Of a stretch of DNA of 64,000 bases, positions 48,571-58,200 are shown piece after piece. The notes under the pieces are model-generated. The model searched no databases. It had not been told where the DNA came from and saw only the letters and a list, made by a program, of their open reading frames with translations. The stretch is from Zoogloeaceae bacterium. Its GTDB lineage: Bacteria; Pseudomonadota; Gammaproteobacteria; Burkholderiales; Rhodocyclaceae. The DNA lies in contig JACKMA010000002.1 in NCBI GenBank assembly GCA_024235635.1, forward strand, positions 620,001 through 684,000, in the 5' to 3' direction. Numbering within the stretch: the first letter of the stretch is position 1; each line of letters starts with the position of its first letter. The translations under genes were made by a program, and so were the position numbers.

Positions 48571-49482
48571 TCAGGACCGAGACGCGGCGGCGCGATCGCG
48601 TTCGAACCAGTTGGCCAGATAGATGCTCACCGCGCGAACCTTGGCCGACAGATGCCGCCGGGTGGGATAGACCACGTTGATCGGCAAGGCCGGCGGCATC
48701 CAGTCCTCGAGCACCGGCGCCAGGCGCCCGTCGGCAATCAGCGGCGCCAGGATGAAGTCCGGGGCCATCGTCACGCCGCAGCCGGCGGCGGCCATTTCGG
48801 CGAGGAGAACGCCGTTGTTGGCATGCAGCCGTCCGCCGACCCGTACCTCGATGCGCTCGCCGTCGGCATCGCTGAAATGCCAGCTGTTGCCGCTGGCCGC
48901 ATAGGCGTAGGTCAGGCAGCGGTGTCCAGACAGGTCCTCCGGCGATCGCGGCGTGCCGTTGCGGGCCAGATAATCGGGCGCGGCGGCGGCGATCAGGTGC
49001 GCCACTCCGATCCGCCGTGCCACCAGGTTGGTGCTGCCGATTCGACCGACGCGAATTGCGACGTCGATGCCTTCTTCGATGAAATCGACGACGCTCTCGG
49101 ACAGCACCAGATCCAGCGAAAGTTCGGGATAAGCCTCGCTGAATGCCGCCAGTGCCGGCGCCAGCCGCAGGGTCGCCAGCGCCCCGGGCGCCGTGATCCG
49201 CAGACGTCCACGAGGCACCGCGGCGCCACCGGCCGCCAGCGCTTCGGCCTCCTCGACGTCGGCCAGCAACTGGGTGCAGCGCTCGAAGTAGGCGTAGCCT
49301 TCGTCCGTCGGGCTGACCCGACGCGTCGTCCTGTTCAGCAGCCGCACATTGAGATGGGACTCCAGTTGCGCCACGTGCCGCGACGCCGCCGATGTCGAGA
49401 TGCCGAGGCGATCGGCGGCAGCCGCGAAACCGCCGGCCTCGACCACGGTACAGAACACGCGCATGCCCTCGAAGCGGTCCAT
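48571..49482 (-). CDS. LysR-type transcriptional regulator
   Basis: The 303-residue LysR regulator has the helix-turn-helix AGGFAAAADRLGISTSAASR, then HVAQLESHLNVRLLNRTTRR, and a substrate-binding domain (GRLRITAPGALATLRLAPAL). It belongs to the large group with an RTTRRV motif that often controls quinone- or xenobiotic-response genes. It is divergent from a DoxX-DODA gene pair across 126 bp that include the inverted repeat at 49528-49546. Confidence 0.88.
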   Translation of the reverse strand: MDRFEGMRVFCTVVEAGGFAAAADRLGISTSAASRHVAQLESHLNVRLLNRTTRRVSPTDEGYAYFERCTQLLADVEEAEALAAGGAAVPRGRLRITAPGALATLRLAPALAAFSEAYPELSLDLVLSESVVDFIEEGIDVAIRVGRIGSTNLVARRIGVAHLIAAAAPDYLARNGTPRSPEDLSGHRCLTYAYAASGNSWHFSDADGERIEVRVGGRLHANNGVLLAEMAAAGCGVTMAPDFILAPLIADGRLAPVLEDWMPPALPINVVYPTRRHLSAKVRAVSIYLANWFERDRAAASRS

Positions 49483-49527
49483 TTATTATCCCGTTTCATG
49501 CAACACATATTCGTATAATAGACCATT

Positions 49528-49546
49528 TATCCATAAATATGGGATA
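49528..49546. promoter_or_regulatory. LysR-type inverted repeat before doxX
   Basis: TATCC-N9-GGATA is an interrupted dyad of the T-N11-A type expected for LysR regulators, in the divergent region. A TATAAT hexamer lies just upstream at 49514-49519 on the plus strand. Confidence 0.5.
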
Positions 49547-49608
49547 GATAAGATTCTCCCATCGCAGCACGGGCTGCGTAACCAACCCACGAAACAAGGA
49601 GAGACCCC

Positions 49609-50043
49609 ATGAAAGCCAACGAACAGACGCTGCAAGACTACGGCATCGCCATTCTGCGCATCGCGCTCGGTGTGATGTTCCTCGCCCACGGCCTGTTGAA
49701 GGTCCTGGTATTCACGCTGCCCGGTACGGCAGGATTCTTCGAATCGGTCGGCTTCCCCGGCTTCGCCGCCTACATCGTCGCCCCGGCTGAAGTCCTCGCC
49801 GGCGTCGCGTTGATCGTCGGCTTTCGCACCCGGCTGGTGGCCGCCGCGACGATTCCGCTGCTGATCGGTGCCCTCAGCGTCCATGCCGGCAACGGCTGGG
49901 TGTTCAGCAGCGCCAACGGCGGCTGGGAGTATCCGGCCTACCTCGTGGTCGCCGCGATCGCCCAGGCCCTGCTCGGTTCGGGTGCCCTGGCGGTCGAACG
50001 CCTCGGTGCCGGCAACCCGGTCGCCCGCCCGCACAGCGCCTGA
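49609..50043 (+). CDS. DoxX family membrane protein
   Basis: The 144-residue four-helix membrane protein is of the DoxX/YphA type (ILRIALGVMFLAHGLLKVLV; AEVLAGVALIVGFRTRLVAA; AIAQALLGSGALAVERL). Members occur with quinone- and oxidative-stress genes; the precise role is unknown. An AAGGAGA site precedes ATG 49609. It is followed by the dioxygenase-type gene 63 nt on. Confidence 0.9.
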   Translation: MKANEQTLQDYGIAILRIALGVMFLAHGLLKVLVFTLPGTAGFFESVGFPGFAAYIVAPAEVLAGVALIVGFRTRLVAAATIPLLIGALSVHAGNGWVFSSANGGWEYPAYLVVAAIAQALLGSGALAVERLGAGNPVARPHSA

Positions 50044-50106
50044 GATCACCGTCCCCCGCAAAACCCGGCCACCGCCCTGGGCGGTGGCCTCATTGGAGTT
50101 CAGACC

Positions 50107-50889
50107 ATGACACGACAACCCGCCCTGTTCGTCTCCCACGGTTCGCCGATGACCGCGATCGACTCCGGTGAGCTCGGGCTGAGCTGGCAAGCGCTGGCTC
50201 GACGCCTCGAGACGCCGGACGCGATCGTGATGATCTCCGCCCACTGGATGACCGGCATACCAATGCTCGGCGGCCATGCCAAGCCGGACACCGTTCATGA
50301 TTTCTTCGGTTTCCCGGCCGAACTTTATCGGTTGCGCTACCCCGCACCAGGAAAGCCGGAGCTGGCGCAAACGGTCAAGTCGCTGCTGTCGGATGCCGGC
50401 ATCGCCGCCGGCGTCGATCCACGCCAGGGCCTCGATCACGGCGCCTGGGTTCCGCTGCTGACGCTGTTTCCGGAGGCGCGGGTGCCGGTGGTGCAGCTTT
50501 CAGTGCAGCCCGACCGCGGCGCCCGGCATCACTGGGCGGTCGGCAAGGCGCTGCGCCCGTTGGCCGACGATAACGTGCTGGTGATCGGCTCCGGACACAT
50601 GACCCACAACCTGCGCGACTTCTTCGTCGATGGCGGCCGGGCTGCGCCCCGTACACAGGCGTTCCGCGACTGGGCACACGAGCAACTGCTGGAGGGGCGA
50701 CTCGACCGCCTGCTGGACTGGCAGCATGAGGGCCCTTACGCAAGCCTTGCGCACCCGACGCCCGAGCACTTCCTGCCGCTATTCGTGGCGCTCGGCGCAG
50801 CCGGAGAGGACGTCGCCGTCGAGCACCTCGGCGGCGGCACCCTCGGCGGTGCGCTGGCGGCGGACAACTACCGGTTCTCTGTGCACTGA
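50107..50889 (+). CDS. DODA-type extradiol dioxygenase (YgiD family)
   Basis: The 260-residue class III extradiol dioxygenase has His11 in FVSHGSP, His46 in SAHWMTG, the LDHGAWVPL segment and GSGHMTHNLRD. The family opens catechol rings such as DOPA with Fe or Zn. The gene is 63 nt after doxX, and both are divergent from the LysR regulator, so a joint response to catechols or quinones is plausible. Its 3' end overlaps the convergent LysR gene by 22 nt. Confidence 0.9.
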   Translation: MTRQPALFVSHGSPMTAIDSGELGLSWQALARRLETPDAIVMISAHWMTGIPMLGGHAKPDTVHDFFGFPAELYRLRYPAPGKPELAQTVKSLLSDAGIAAGVDPRQGLDHGAWVPLLTLFPEARVPVVQLSVQPDRGARHHWAVGKALRPLADDNVLVIGSGHMTHNLRDFFVDGGRAAPRTQAFRDWAHEQLLEGRLDRLLDWQHEGPYASLAHPTPEHFLPLFVALGAAGEDVAVEHLGGGTLGGALAADNYRFSVH

Positions 50890-51785
50890 ACGGCAATCCC
50901 GGAGATCTCGCCCAGCACCTTGAGGAATCCCGGGAGCTGGGGCGAGATCGTGGCCGGAGACCAGGCGACGGAAAGCACGAACGAGGCGCCGTCGTCGACG
51001 ATCGGCACATAGCGCACCCGCGGCAGGTGGATGCAGGCAAGCGGCGCCGGCAACAGCGCCATGCCGATGCCGGCGCCGACCAGCCCGACCTGGGTCGTCG
51101 CCTCACGGGCGGTCTGCACGATCCTCGGCTCGAACCCGGCCTGCCGACACAGGCGCCGCAAGATGTCGGGCAGGCCGGTCCCGACGCCATCCGGAAACCC
51201 GATGAAACCCTCGCCCGAGACATCCGCCAGACGGACGCTGTCGCGGCCGGCCAGCGGATGGGCGGCATTGAGGACGAGACACAGCGGATCACTGCCGATC
51301 TCGCGGACCGCGACACCGGGTGGCCGTGCTCCGCCGACATAACGCACCAGTCCGACATCGAGGCCCCCGGCCGCGATGGCCGACAACTGGTCGGTCGTGA
51401 ACATCTCCTTCAACTGCAGTTCCACCCCTGGATGGCGGCGACGATAGGCGACCAGCAGATCCGGCAGGATCGACGTATAGGGCAGCGAAGACGTGAACCC
51501 CACTCTTAGGCTGCCGAGTTCGCCGCGGGCAACCTGTCGCGCTTCGTCGACCGCCTCGCCGGCCGCGGCAAGAATGTCTCGCGCCCGACGCAGAAAGCGC
51601 GTTCCGGCTTCGGTCAGGCTCACCCGACGCTTGCTGCGCTCGAGCAGGCGGGCGCCGAGTTCGTCTTCGAGCGCACGAATCTGGATCGACAGCGGCGGCT
51701 GGCCGATGTGCAGTCGTTCGGCCGCCCTTCTGAAGTTGAGCTCTTCGGCGACGGCAACGAAGTAGCGGAGGTGGCGCAATTCCAT
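50868..51785 (-). CDS. LysR-type regulator (YnfL-like, divergent from MFS gene)
   Basis: The 305-residue regulator starts MELRHLRYFVAVAEELNFRR and has the helix-turn-helix RAAERLHIGQPPLSIQIRAL. The domain RVGFTSSLPYTSILPDLLVA is the effector-binding half. The pair with a divergent MFS transporter resembles ynfL-ynfM of E. coli. A TTGATA-N9-TATCAA dyad directly abuts its start codon. Confidence 0.88.
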   Translation of the reverse strand: MELRHLRYFVAVAEELNFRRAAERLHIGQPPLSIQIRALEDELGARLLERSKRRVSLTEAGTRFLRRARDILAAAGEAVDEARQVARGELGSLRVGFTSSLPYTSILPDLLVAYRRRHPGVELQLKEMFTTDQLSAIAAGGLDVGLVRYVGGARPPGVAVREIGSDPLCLVLNAAHPLAGRDSVRLADVSGEGFIGFPDGVGTGLPDILRRLCRQAGFEPRIVQTAREATTQVGLVGAGIGMALLPAPLACIHLPRVRYVPIVDDGASFVLSVAWSPATISPQLPGFLKVLGEISGIAVQCTENR

Positions 51786-51805
51786 TGATACTTTATATAT
51801 ATCAA
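51785..51805. promoter_or_regulatory. LysR-type inverted repeat in the LysR/MFS intergenic region
   Basis: TTGATA-N9-TATCAA is a perfect dyad overlapping the start codon of the LysR gene. It lies in a strikingly AT-rich stretch (51785-51840) between the divergent genes and is a likely autoregulatory operator. Confidence 0.62.
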
Positions 51806-51903
51806 AACTTCAATAAAAATATATTGGACGCGATTTTTAGTCCAGCATATCGTCACCCCCATCACCCTTAATCGATGAAGCCGACCCGACAGAGCCCGAC
51901 GAC

Positions 51904-53136
51904 ATGCAAGACACGACCGCCCCGCAGCGACTCGAAGCCGGCACCGAAGGATACCGCCGAGCCAATCTGGCGATGTTCGTCGCCGGATTCGCATGTTTCG
52001 CGATGCTCTACGGCACTCAGCCCCTGTTGCCCATGCTGGTCGACTACTTCGGCGTGTCGCCGGCCACCGCGAGTCTCAGTGTGTCGGCCGGAACGATCGC
52101 ACTGGCAGCCATGCTGATCCCCGCCAGCCTGTTGTCGGACCGATTCGGTCGCCAGCGGGTGATGCGTTGGTCGCTGATTGCCGCCGCAGTGTTCGCGACG
52201 CTGTCTGCCGTGGTGACCGACTTCGCCCAGTTGTTGGTACTGCGTGGTCTGCTGGGAATGGCCATCGCCGGCGTGCCGGCGGCAGCAATGGCCTACCTCG
52301 GCGAGGAGATTGCACCGAACGCGCAAGGTCGCGCGATGGGGCTCTACATCGCCGGCAACGCATTCGGCGGGATGAGCGGCCGCGTCGTCTCGGCGCTGCT
52401 CGCGGATGTCGGCGACTGGCGAATCGCGCTGGCCGGCCTCGGTGTGGTCGGCGTGATCGCGGCATTGCTGTTCTGGCGCGCGCTGCCGAGTTCGCACAAC
52501 TTCCGCGTGCGCAGCCTGGCACTGCCCGCGCTGTGGCGTGATGTCACCACGATCTACAGCGATCGCGGCCTGCCCTGGCTGTTCGTCACCGCCTTCCTGC
52601 TGATGGGCGCCTTCGTCGGCTTCTACAACTTCCTCGGCTTCCGCCTGATTGCTGCGCCCTTCGAGCTGGCACCGGCCTGGATCGGCGCGATCTTCCTGAC
52701 CTACATGATCGGCAGCTGGGCCTCGGCCTGGGCGGGTCGCCTCGCCGACCGTTTCGGTCGTCGCAACGTCCTGTGGGCAATGACCACAGTCGCACTGGTG
52801 GGCCTGCTGGCGACGCTGGTCGACCATCTGCTGCCGATCGCGCTCGGGCTCGCACTGTTCACTTTCGGCTTCTTCGGTGCCCACAGCATCGCCAGTGGCT
52901 GGGTCGGGCGACGGGCCGGCGAGCGCCGCGCGCTCGGTGCCGCCATCTACCTGTCGAGCTATTACCTCGGCGGCAGCGTCCTCGGCAGTTCGGCCGGACT
53001 GGCCTGGGCCGGCCACGCCTGGCCGGGCGTGGTCAGCCTGCTCGCCGCCAGCATCGTCGCGGTGCTGCTGGTGTCGCTGCGGCTGCGCACGATCGCGCCC
53101 AAGCAGCCGGTCGATCCGACACTGGCGCCGGCCTGA
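51904..53136 (+). CDS. MFS transporter (YnfM-like)
   Basis: The 410-residue protein has the 12 hydrophobic segments of the major facilitator superfamily, with the loop motif SDRFGRQRVMRW after helix 2 and its counterpart ADRFGRRNVLWA in the second half. ATG 51904 gives a short cytoplasmic N-terminus. It is probably an efflux pump under control of the divergent LysR; substrate unknown. Its stop abuts the convergent DUF3014 gene. Confidence 0.9.
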   Translation: MQDTTAPQRLEAGTEGYRRANLAMFVAGFACFAMLYGTQPLLPMLVDYFGVSPATASLSVSAGTIALAAMLIPASLLSDRFGRQRVMRWSLIAAAVFATLSAVVTDFAQLLVLRGLLGMAIAGVPAAAMAYLGEEIAPNAQGRAMGLYIAGNAFGGMSGRVVSALLADVGDWRIALAGLGVVGVIAALLFWRALPSSHNFRVRSLALPALWRDVTTIYSDRGLPWLFVTAFLLMGAFVGFYNFLGFRLIAAPFELAPAWIGAIFLTYMIGSWASAWAGRLADRFGRRNVLWAMTTVALVGLLATLVDHLLPIALGLALFTFGFFGAHSIASGWVGRRAGERRALGAAIYLSSYYLGGSVLGSSAGLAWAGHAWPGVVSLLAASIVAVLLVSLRLRTIAPKQPVDPTLAPA

Positions 53137-53985
53137 TCAGCGCTGGCCGGCCAGACGCCGGCGGATCACCCGCAGGCGCTGCTTGATCCGCCGGGCATTG
53201 TCGGGGCCGATACGAACCATGATCTTCTGCCCGGCCGACAGCGACTCCAGTTCAGGATCGGCAAACTGGTAGATGACCTTCGGCTGCACCAGCGCGATCG
53301 GACCCTCGATCTCCGGCGAAGCCAGCAGATGGTCGATCGCGCCGACCAGCCGGTCGTTGAAGTTGCCGGTGGGATAGCCGAGTTCCCGATAAGCTTCCTG
53401 AAACACCGGGTAGAGGGCCTTGTAGCCGGAAATCAGGGCATCGACATCCACCGATTCCGCCAGCTCGACGAAGGCGGCGTAGCGGGCCGAATTGGCCGGC
53501 ATCAGCAGCGGCCCGCCGCTGCGCGAATCGACGACGGGCAACCCGGCAGCCGTCGACACCGGCCACAGCCTGACCGAAGCCTTTTCGCGCGACAGGTTGT
53601 CGACGGTGGCCACCACCCGCCGGACCACGTCGCTGCCGGCAAGCAGACCGCGCCCGCCCGAGCCGATCGCCCAACCGAGCCAGCTTTCGACCGCCGGTCC
53701 GCTGTCGGCGAGCGACGGCACCGGCTCGCCGGCGACTTGCGCAGGGGCGCCCGCTGCGGGCCGCGACGCGTCCGTATCCACTTCGCCACCGCTCAGCACC
53801 AGTCGATCGATCGGGAACGCCGGTTGCCCGCCCCCGTCGGCGGACGATCCGTCCGCAGCGGGTGCCGTCGGCGCCTCCACGACAGGCGACGCCGGCGGCG
53901 GCACGACCAGTGTCGGCGGGCGGGTCATGAACCAGGCCAGCGCCAGCGCGCCGACGACCGCGAGAATGCCAAGCACCAGTTTCAT
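53137..53985 (-). CDS. DUF3014 membrane-anchored protein
   Basis: The 282-residue protein has one N-terminal transmembrane helix (about 3-20), a Pro/Ala-rich periplasmic linker (25-95) and a DUF3014 domain (SLADSGPAVESWLGWAIGSG; ISGYKALYPVFQEAYRELGYP; PKVIYQFADPELESLSAGQK). Function of the family is unknown. It is divergent from the RND genes across 144 bp. Confidence 0.85.
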   Translation of the reverse strand: MKLVLGILAVVGALALAWFMTRPPTLVVPPPASPVVEAPTAPAADGSSADGGGQPAFPIDRLVLSGGEVDTDASRPAAGAPAQVAGEPVPSLADSGPAVESWLGWAIGSGGRGLLAGSDVVRRVVATVDNLSREKASVRLWPVSTAAGLPVVDSRSGGPLLMPANSARYAAFVELAESVDVDALISGYKALYPVFQEAYRELGYPTGNFNDRLVGAIDHLLASPEIEGPIALVQPKVIYQFADPELESLSAGQKIMVRIGPDNARRIKQRLRVIRRRLAGQR

Positions 53986-54129
53986 GTCGTCTCCCGATGT
54001 TGCGTCAGAGGGTACAACCGTTTGGGATTTCGGGTTGCAGGAGTGCGCGCGGCGACCCCGCCGATCCGGGCGTGGAGGTTAAGATTGGCAAATATGAAAA
54101 CTCCCGGCCTTCGCTGCAGTCCGCGCTAG

Positions 54130-55206
54130 ATGGACAGACTTCGCCCATGCGTGTGCGCCCTCGCCTGCGTCTTCGCACTGGTCACCGGCGCCCGGGCGCA
54201 GGAGCCGGCACCGGTCGAGGTCGCAACCCTGCAGCCGAGTGGCCGCGACCACATTCTCGATCTCAGCGGCAACGTGACGGCGCAGCGGCGGGCCGAGTTG
54301 TCGCCGCGGGTCAGTGGCCTGGTGGCCGCGATCGCCGTCGATGTCGGCGACCGGGTGCGCACCGGCCAGCTGCTGCTCGAACTCGACGACGCGCTGGCCC
54401 GCCTCGCCAATCGACGCGACCAGGCCCAGCTCGAGGAAGCACGGACCCGGGTCAACGAAGCGCGCCGGCTGCATGGCGAAGCGCGCTCGCTGGTGGACAA
54501 GGCCTTCCTGCCCGAGACCCGGCTGCCGGCCAGCCAGGCCGAGGTCGACATCGCACGGGCCACCGAACAACGGATCGCCGCCCAGGCCCGGGAATCGGCC
54601 GAGCGCGTCACGCGTCACCGCGTCAGCGCGCCGTTCGACGGCGTCATCGTCCGCCGCGGCGCGGAGCTGGGGGAATGGGTGGATACCGGCGATGCGGTGT
54701 TCGAACTGGTGGCGACCCGGCCGCTGCGCATCGACGTCCAGGTGCCGCAGGAACGCTTTGCCGAAATCTCGGCCGACACGCCGGTTGCGGTGATGCCCGA
54801 CGCCCTGCCGGACACCCGCTTGCCCGGCCGCGTCGCTGCCCGCGTGCCAGTCGGCGACGCCACCGCCCGGACCTTCCTGGTGCGGGTGCTGGTGGACGAC
54901 GCCAACGATCGCATCGCGCCGGGAATGTCCGCCCACGTCCAGTTCCGCCTCGGCGAGGGCGGCGGCCGCGTGTCGGTGCCGCGCGACGCAGTGCTGCGCC
55001 ACCCCGATGGCCGCGCCGAAGTGTGGCTGGCGACCATCGACGGCGACGGCCAGCGGGTGGCGCGGCGACGCGAAGTCAGGGTCGGGCGCACCCTCGGTGA
55101 GCTTATCGAGGTCGCCGAGGGCCTGTCTGCCGGCCAGCAGGTGGTGATCCGCGGCAACGAACGGCTGCGCGAGGGACAAGCGTTGCGGGTCGTGGCCGAG
55201 CGATGA
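54130..55206 (+). CDS. RND efflux periplasmic adaptor (membrane fusion protein)
   Basis: The 358-residue adaptor has a signal peptide (LACVFALVTGARAQ), barrel-sandwich halves (LSGNVTAQRRAELSPRVSGL; RHRVSAPFDGVIVRRGAELG), a helical hairpin (about 95-150, ANRRDQAQLEEARTRVNEAR) and a beta-barrel/membrane-proximal region. No lipobox is evident. It joins an inner-membrane RND pump to an outer-membrane channel. The pump gene starts 20 nt downstream. No TolC-type gene is adjacent, so a channel from elsewhere is needed. Confidence 0.92.
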   Translation: MDRLRPCVCALACVFALVTGARAQEPAPVEVATLQPSGRDHILDLSGNVTAQRRAELSPRVSGLVAAIAVDVGDRVRTGQLLLELDDALARLANRRDQAQLEEARTRVNEARRLHGEARSLVDKAFLPETRLPASQAEVDIARATEQRIAAQARESAERVTRHRVSAPFDGVIVRRGAELGEWVDTGDAVFELVATRPLRIDVQVPQERFAEISADTPVAVMPDALPDTRLPGRVAARVPVGDATARTFLVRVLVDDANDRIAPGMSAHVQFRLGEGGGRVSVPRDAVLRHPDGRAEVWLATIDGDGQRVARRREVRVGRTLGELIEVAEGLSAGQQVVIRGNERLREGQALRVVAER

Positions 55207-55226
55207 CCTCAGGGACGGCCTGAAAC

Positions 55227-58200
55227 ATGTTCGAAGCGATCGTCAGGCGTGGCACCCTGCTTGCGGTCGGCATCCTGGTGGTCTGTATCTTCGGCGTCAT
55301 GGCGCTGTTGCGCGTGCCGGTACAGATGATTCCCGACCTCGAGGTGCGCACCATCTCGATCCGCACCAGCTGGCCCGGCGCGACCCCCCAGGATGTCGAG
55401 AAAGAGATCCTGGTCGAGCAGGAACGCTACCTGCGCAACGTCCCGGGCGTGCAGCGGATGCTGTCGAGCGCCGGTACCGGCAGCGCCCGCGTCGAACTCG
55501 AATTTCCGTTCGGCACCGACATCAACGACGCGCTGATCCGGGTCAGCAATGCACTGTCGCAGGTCTCGTCGTATCCGGAAAACGTGGACGAGCCGCGCAT
55601 CTACACCAGCTCGTTCTCGTCGAACTCGTTCATGTTCTTCCGCGTCCAGCCCTTGCCGGGCAATCCACGCGGTCTGCGCATGGAGGAAATGAACGACTTC
55701 CTCGACGAGCGCGTGCGCACCCGTCTGGAACGCATCGACGGCGTGTCCGAGGCGCGCATCTGGGGCGGTGTCGAACGTCAGGCCCAGGTCTTCGTCGAGC
55801 CGCGACTGCTGGCCGAACGCGGCGTCACCCTGGCCGAGGTTCGGGACGCGCTGCGCGCCCGCAATCGCGACGTCTCGGGCGGCGACGTCGACAGCGGCAA
55901 GCGTCGCTACCTGCTGCGGACGGTCGGCCGTTTCAACGACGTGTCGCAGATCGAGGATCTGATCATCCGCCGCGAAGGCGACGCGATCCTCCGCTTGCGC
56001 GACATCGGCCACGTCGAGATGGGCTTTGCCGAGACCCGCTCGAAGACTTTCGTCAACGGCGAGCGGGCGGTGAACATGTCGATCCGACGCGAGCCCGGCT
56101 CCAACGTCATCGCCATCAAGGACGCCGTGCTGGACGAAGTGGCGGCAATCAACCGCTCGGTGCTGGCGCCGGCCGGCATGGTCATGAACGCCACCACCGA
56201 CGACGTGCGCTACGTCGAGGCGGCGGTCGCCAACGTCTGGCAGAACCTTCTGATCGGTGCTGCCCTGGCCACTGCAGTGATGTATCTGTTCCTGCGCTCG
56301 GTGCCGGCCACGCTGATCGGTGTCGCCGGCATTCCGGTGTGTACGATCGCCAGTTTCCTCGGCCTGCTGCTGGCCGGGCGCACCATCAACGTCGTCTCCC
56401 TGGCCGGCGTGGCGTTTGCGATCGGCATGACCCTGGACAATTCGATCGTCGTGCTCGAAAGCATCGAACGCGAACTCGCGCGCGGCCGCAAGCGCCTGGA
56501 CGCGGCGCTCATCGGCGTGCGCCAGGTGTGGTCGGCGGTGCTGGCGTCGACGCTGACCACGGTGCTGGTGTTCCTGCCGGTGCTGTTCGTGCGCGAGGAG
56601 GCCGGTCAGCTCTACTCGGACATCGCCGTCGCCCTGTCGGCCGCGATCCTGGTGTCGATGGCGGTCGCGCTGCTGGTGATCCCGACCGCCTTCGTCAGTT
56701 TCGAATTTCGCGAGGACCGGCGTCGATCGCGCGTCGGCGCCGCCATCGCCACCGCCATCGTCGACGGCTCGTCCTGGCTCACCGCCAGCGGCTGGCGACG
56801 CGCGCTGTGCCTGCTCATCGTCGGCGGGCTGACCCTGCTCGCCTTCGTCCGCCTGACGCCGCCGGCCGAATACCTGCCGGACGGGGAGGAACCGAAGAGC
56901 TTTTCGCTGATGTTCGCGCCGTCCGGCTACAGCATCGACGAGATGAGCGAGGCCGCCGACGTCGTCCAGCGCAAGCTGCTGCCCGCCATCGGCGACGATC
57001 CGTCCCGCTTCCTCGCCGGCGACACCGACGTGCCGGCGATCGGCTACATGCTGGTGATCGTGCAGAGCGAGCAGGTGCGGATCATCGCCGAACCGGTGGA
57101 CTGGGATGCCCGCAACATCGAAGGCCTGATGGACGTGATCGTGCGCGAATTCCGCGCGGTTCCCGGGATGCGCGCGTTCTCGTCGCGGGGTTCCATCTTC
57201 GCCAGCAACTACGGCGGCACCCGCAGCGTGAATGTGGACATTTCGGGTGACACCCTGACCGAGATCTACGCCGTTGCCGAGCAGTTGCGCGGCAAGGCCG
57301 AATCGCTGTTCGACAACCCACGGATCCGTTCCGACCCGTCGAGCCTGTCGCTCGGTCAGCCGCTGATCGAAATCCGTCCCCGCTGGCAACGGCTGGCCGA
57401 ACTGGGCATCGACAGCCGCGCACTCGGCTATGCCGTGGCCGCCACCGCCGACGGCACCTATCTCGACGAGATATTCCTCGGCGACGAGAAGATCGACATC
57501 TACCTGTACAGCAGCCGCGGCCGTATCACCCGCCTGGACCAGATCGGCGCGATGCCGGTGGTCGGGCGAGGCGGGACGGTGCTGCCGCTGGCCAGTGTCG
57601 CCGACGTCGTCGAAACCGTCGACACCGAGAATGTGCGCCGCGTGGACGGTCGACGCACCGTCACGCTGTCGATCATTCCACCGCGCGAGGTGGCGCTCGA
57701 GACGGCGGTCGCCAAGGTTCGCAGCGGGCTGATCGACAGCGCGCGGGCCAGTGGCGAGATCCCCGACGACATCCATGTCCAGCTCTCGGGTGCCAGCGAT
57801 GCGCTCGATGCCACCCGCAATGCGCTTGGCGGCAATTTCGTCGTCGCGGTGCTGCTGTGCTACCTGTTGCTGGTCGCGATCTTCTCGCACTGGGGCTACC
57901 CGTTCCTGATCATGACCACGGTGCCGCTCGGCATCGGCGGCGGCATCATCGGCCTGTGGCTGCTCAACGCCGCTGGCCAGGCGCTGCCGAAGGTCGGCCT
58001 GCCCCCGTTCAGCCAGGCCTTCGACATGATCACGATGCTGGGCTTCCTGATCCTGGTCGGCACCGTCGTCAACAACCCGATCCTGATCGTCGAGCGTGCC
58101 ATCCGCAACCTGCGCGACGAGGCCATGGCAGCGCGTGAAGCGGTCCGTGAAGCGGTGGCTTCGCGCCTGCGCCCGATCGCGATGTCGACCATCACCACGG

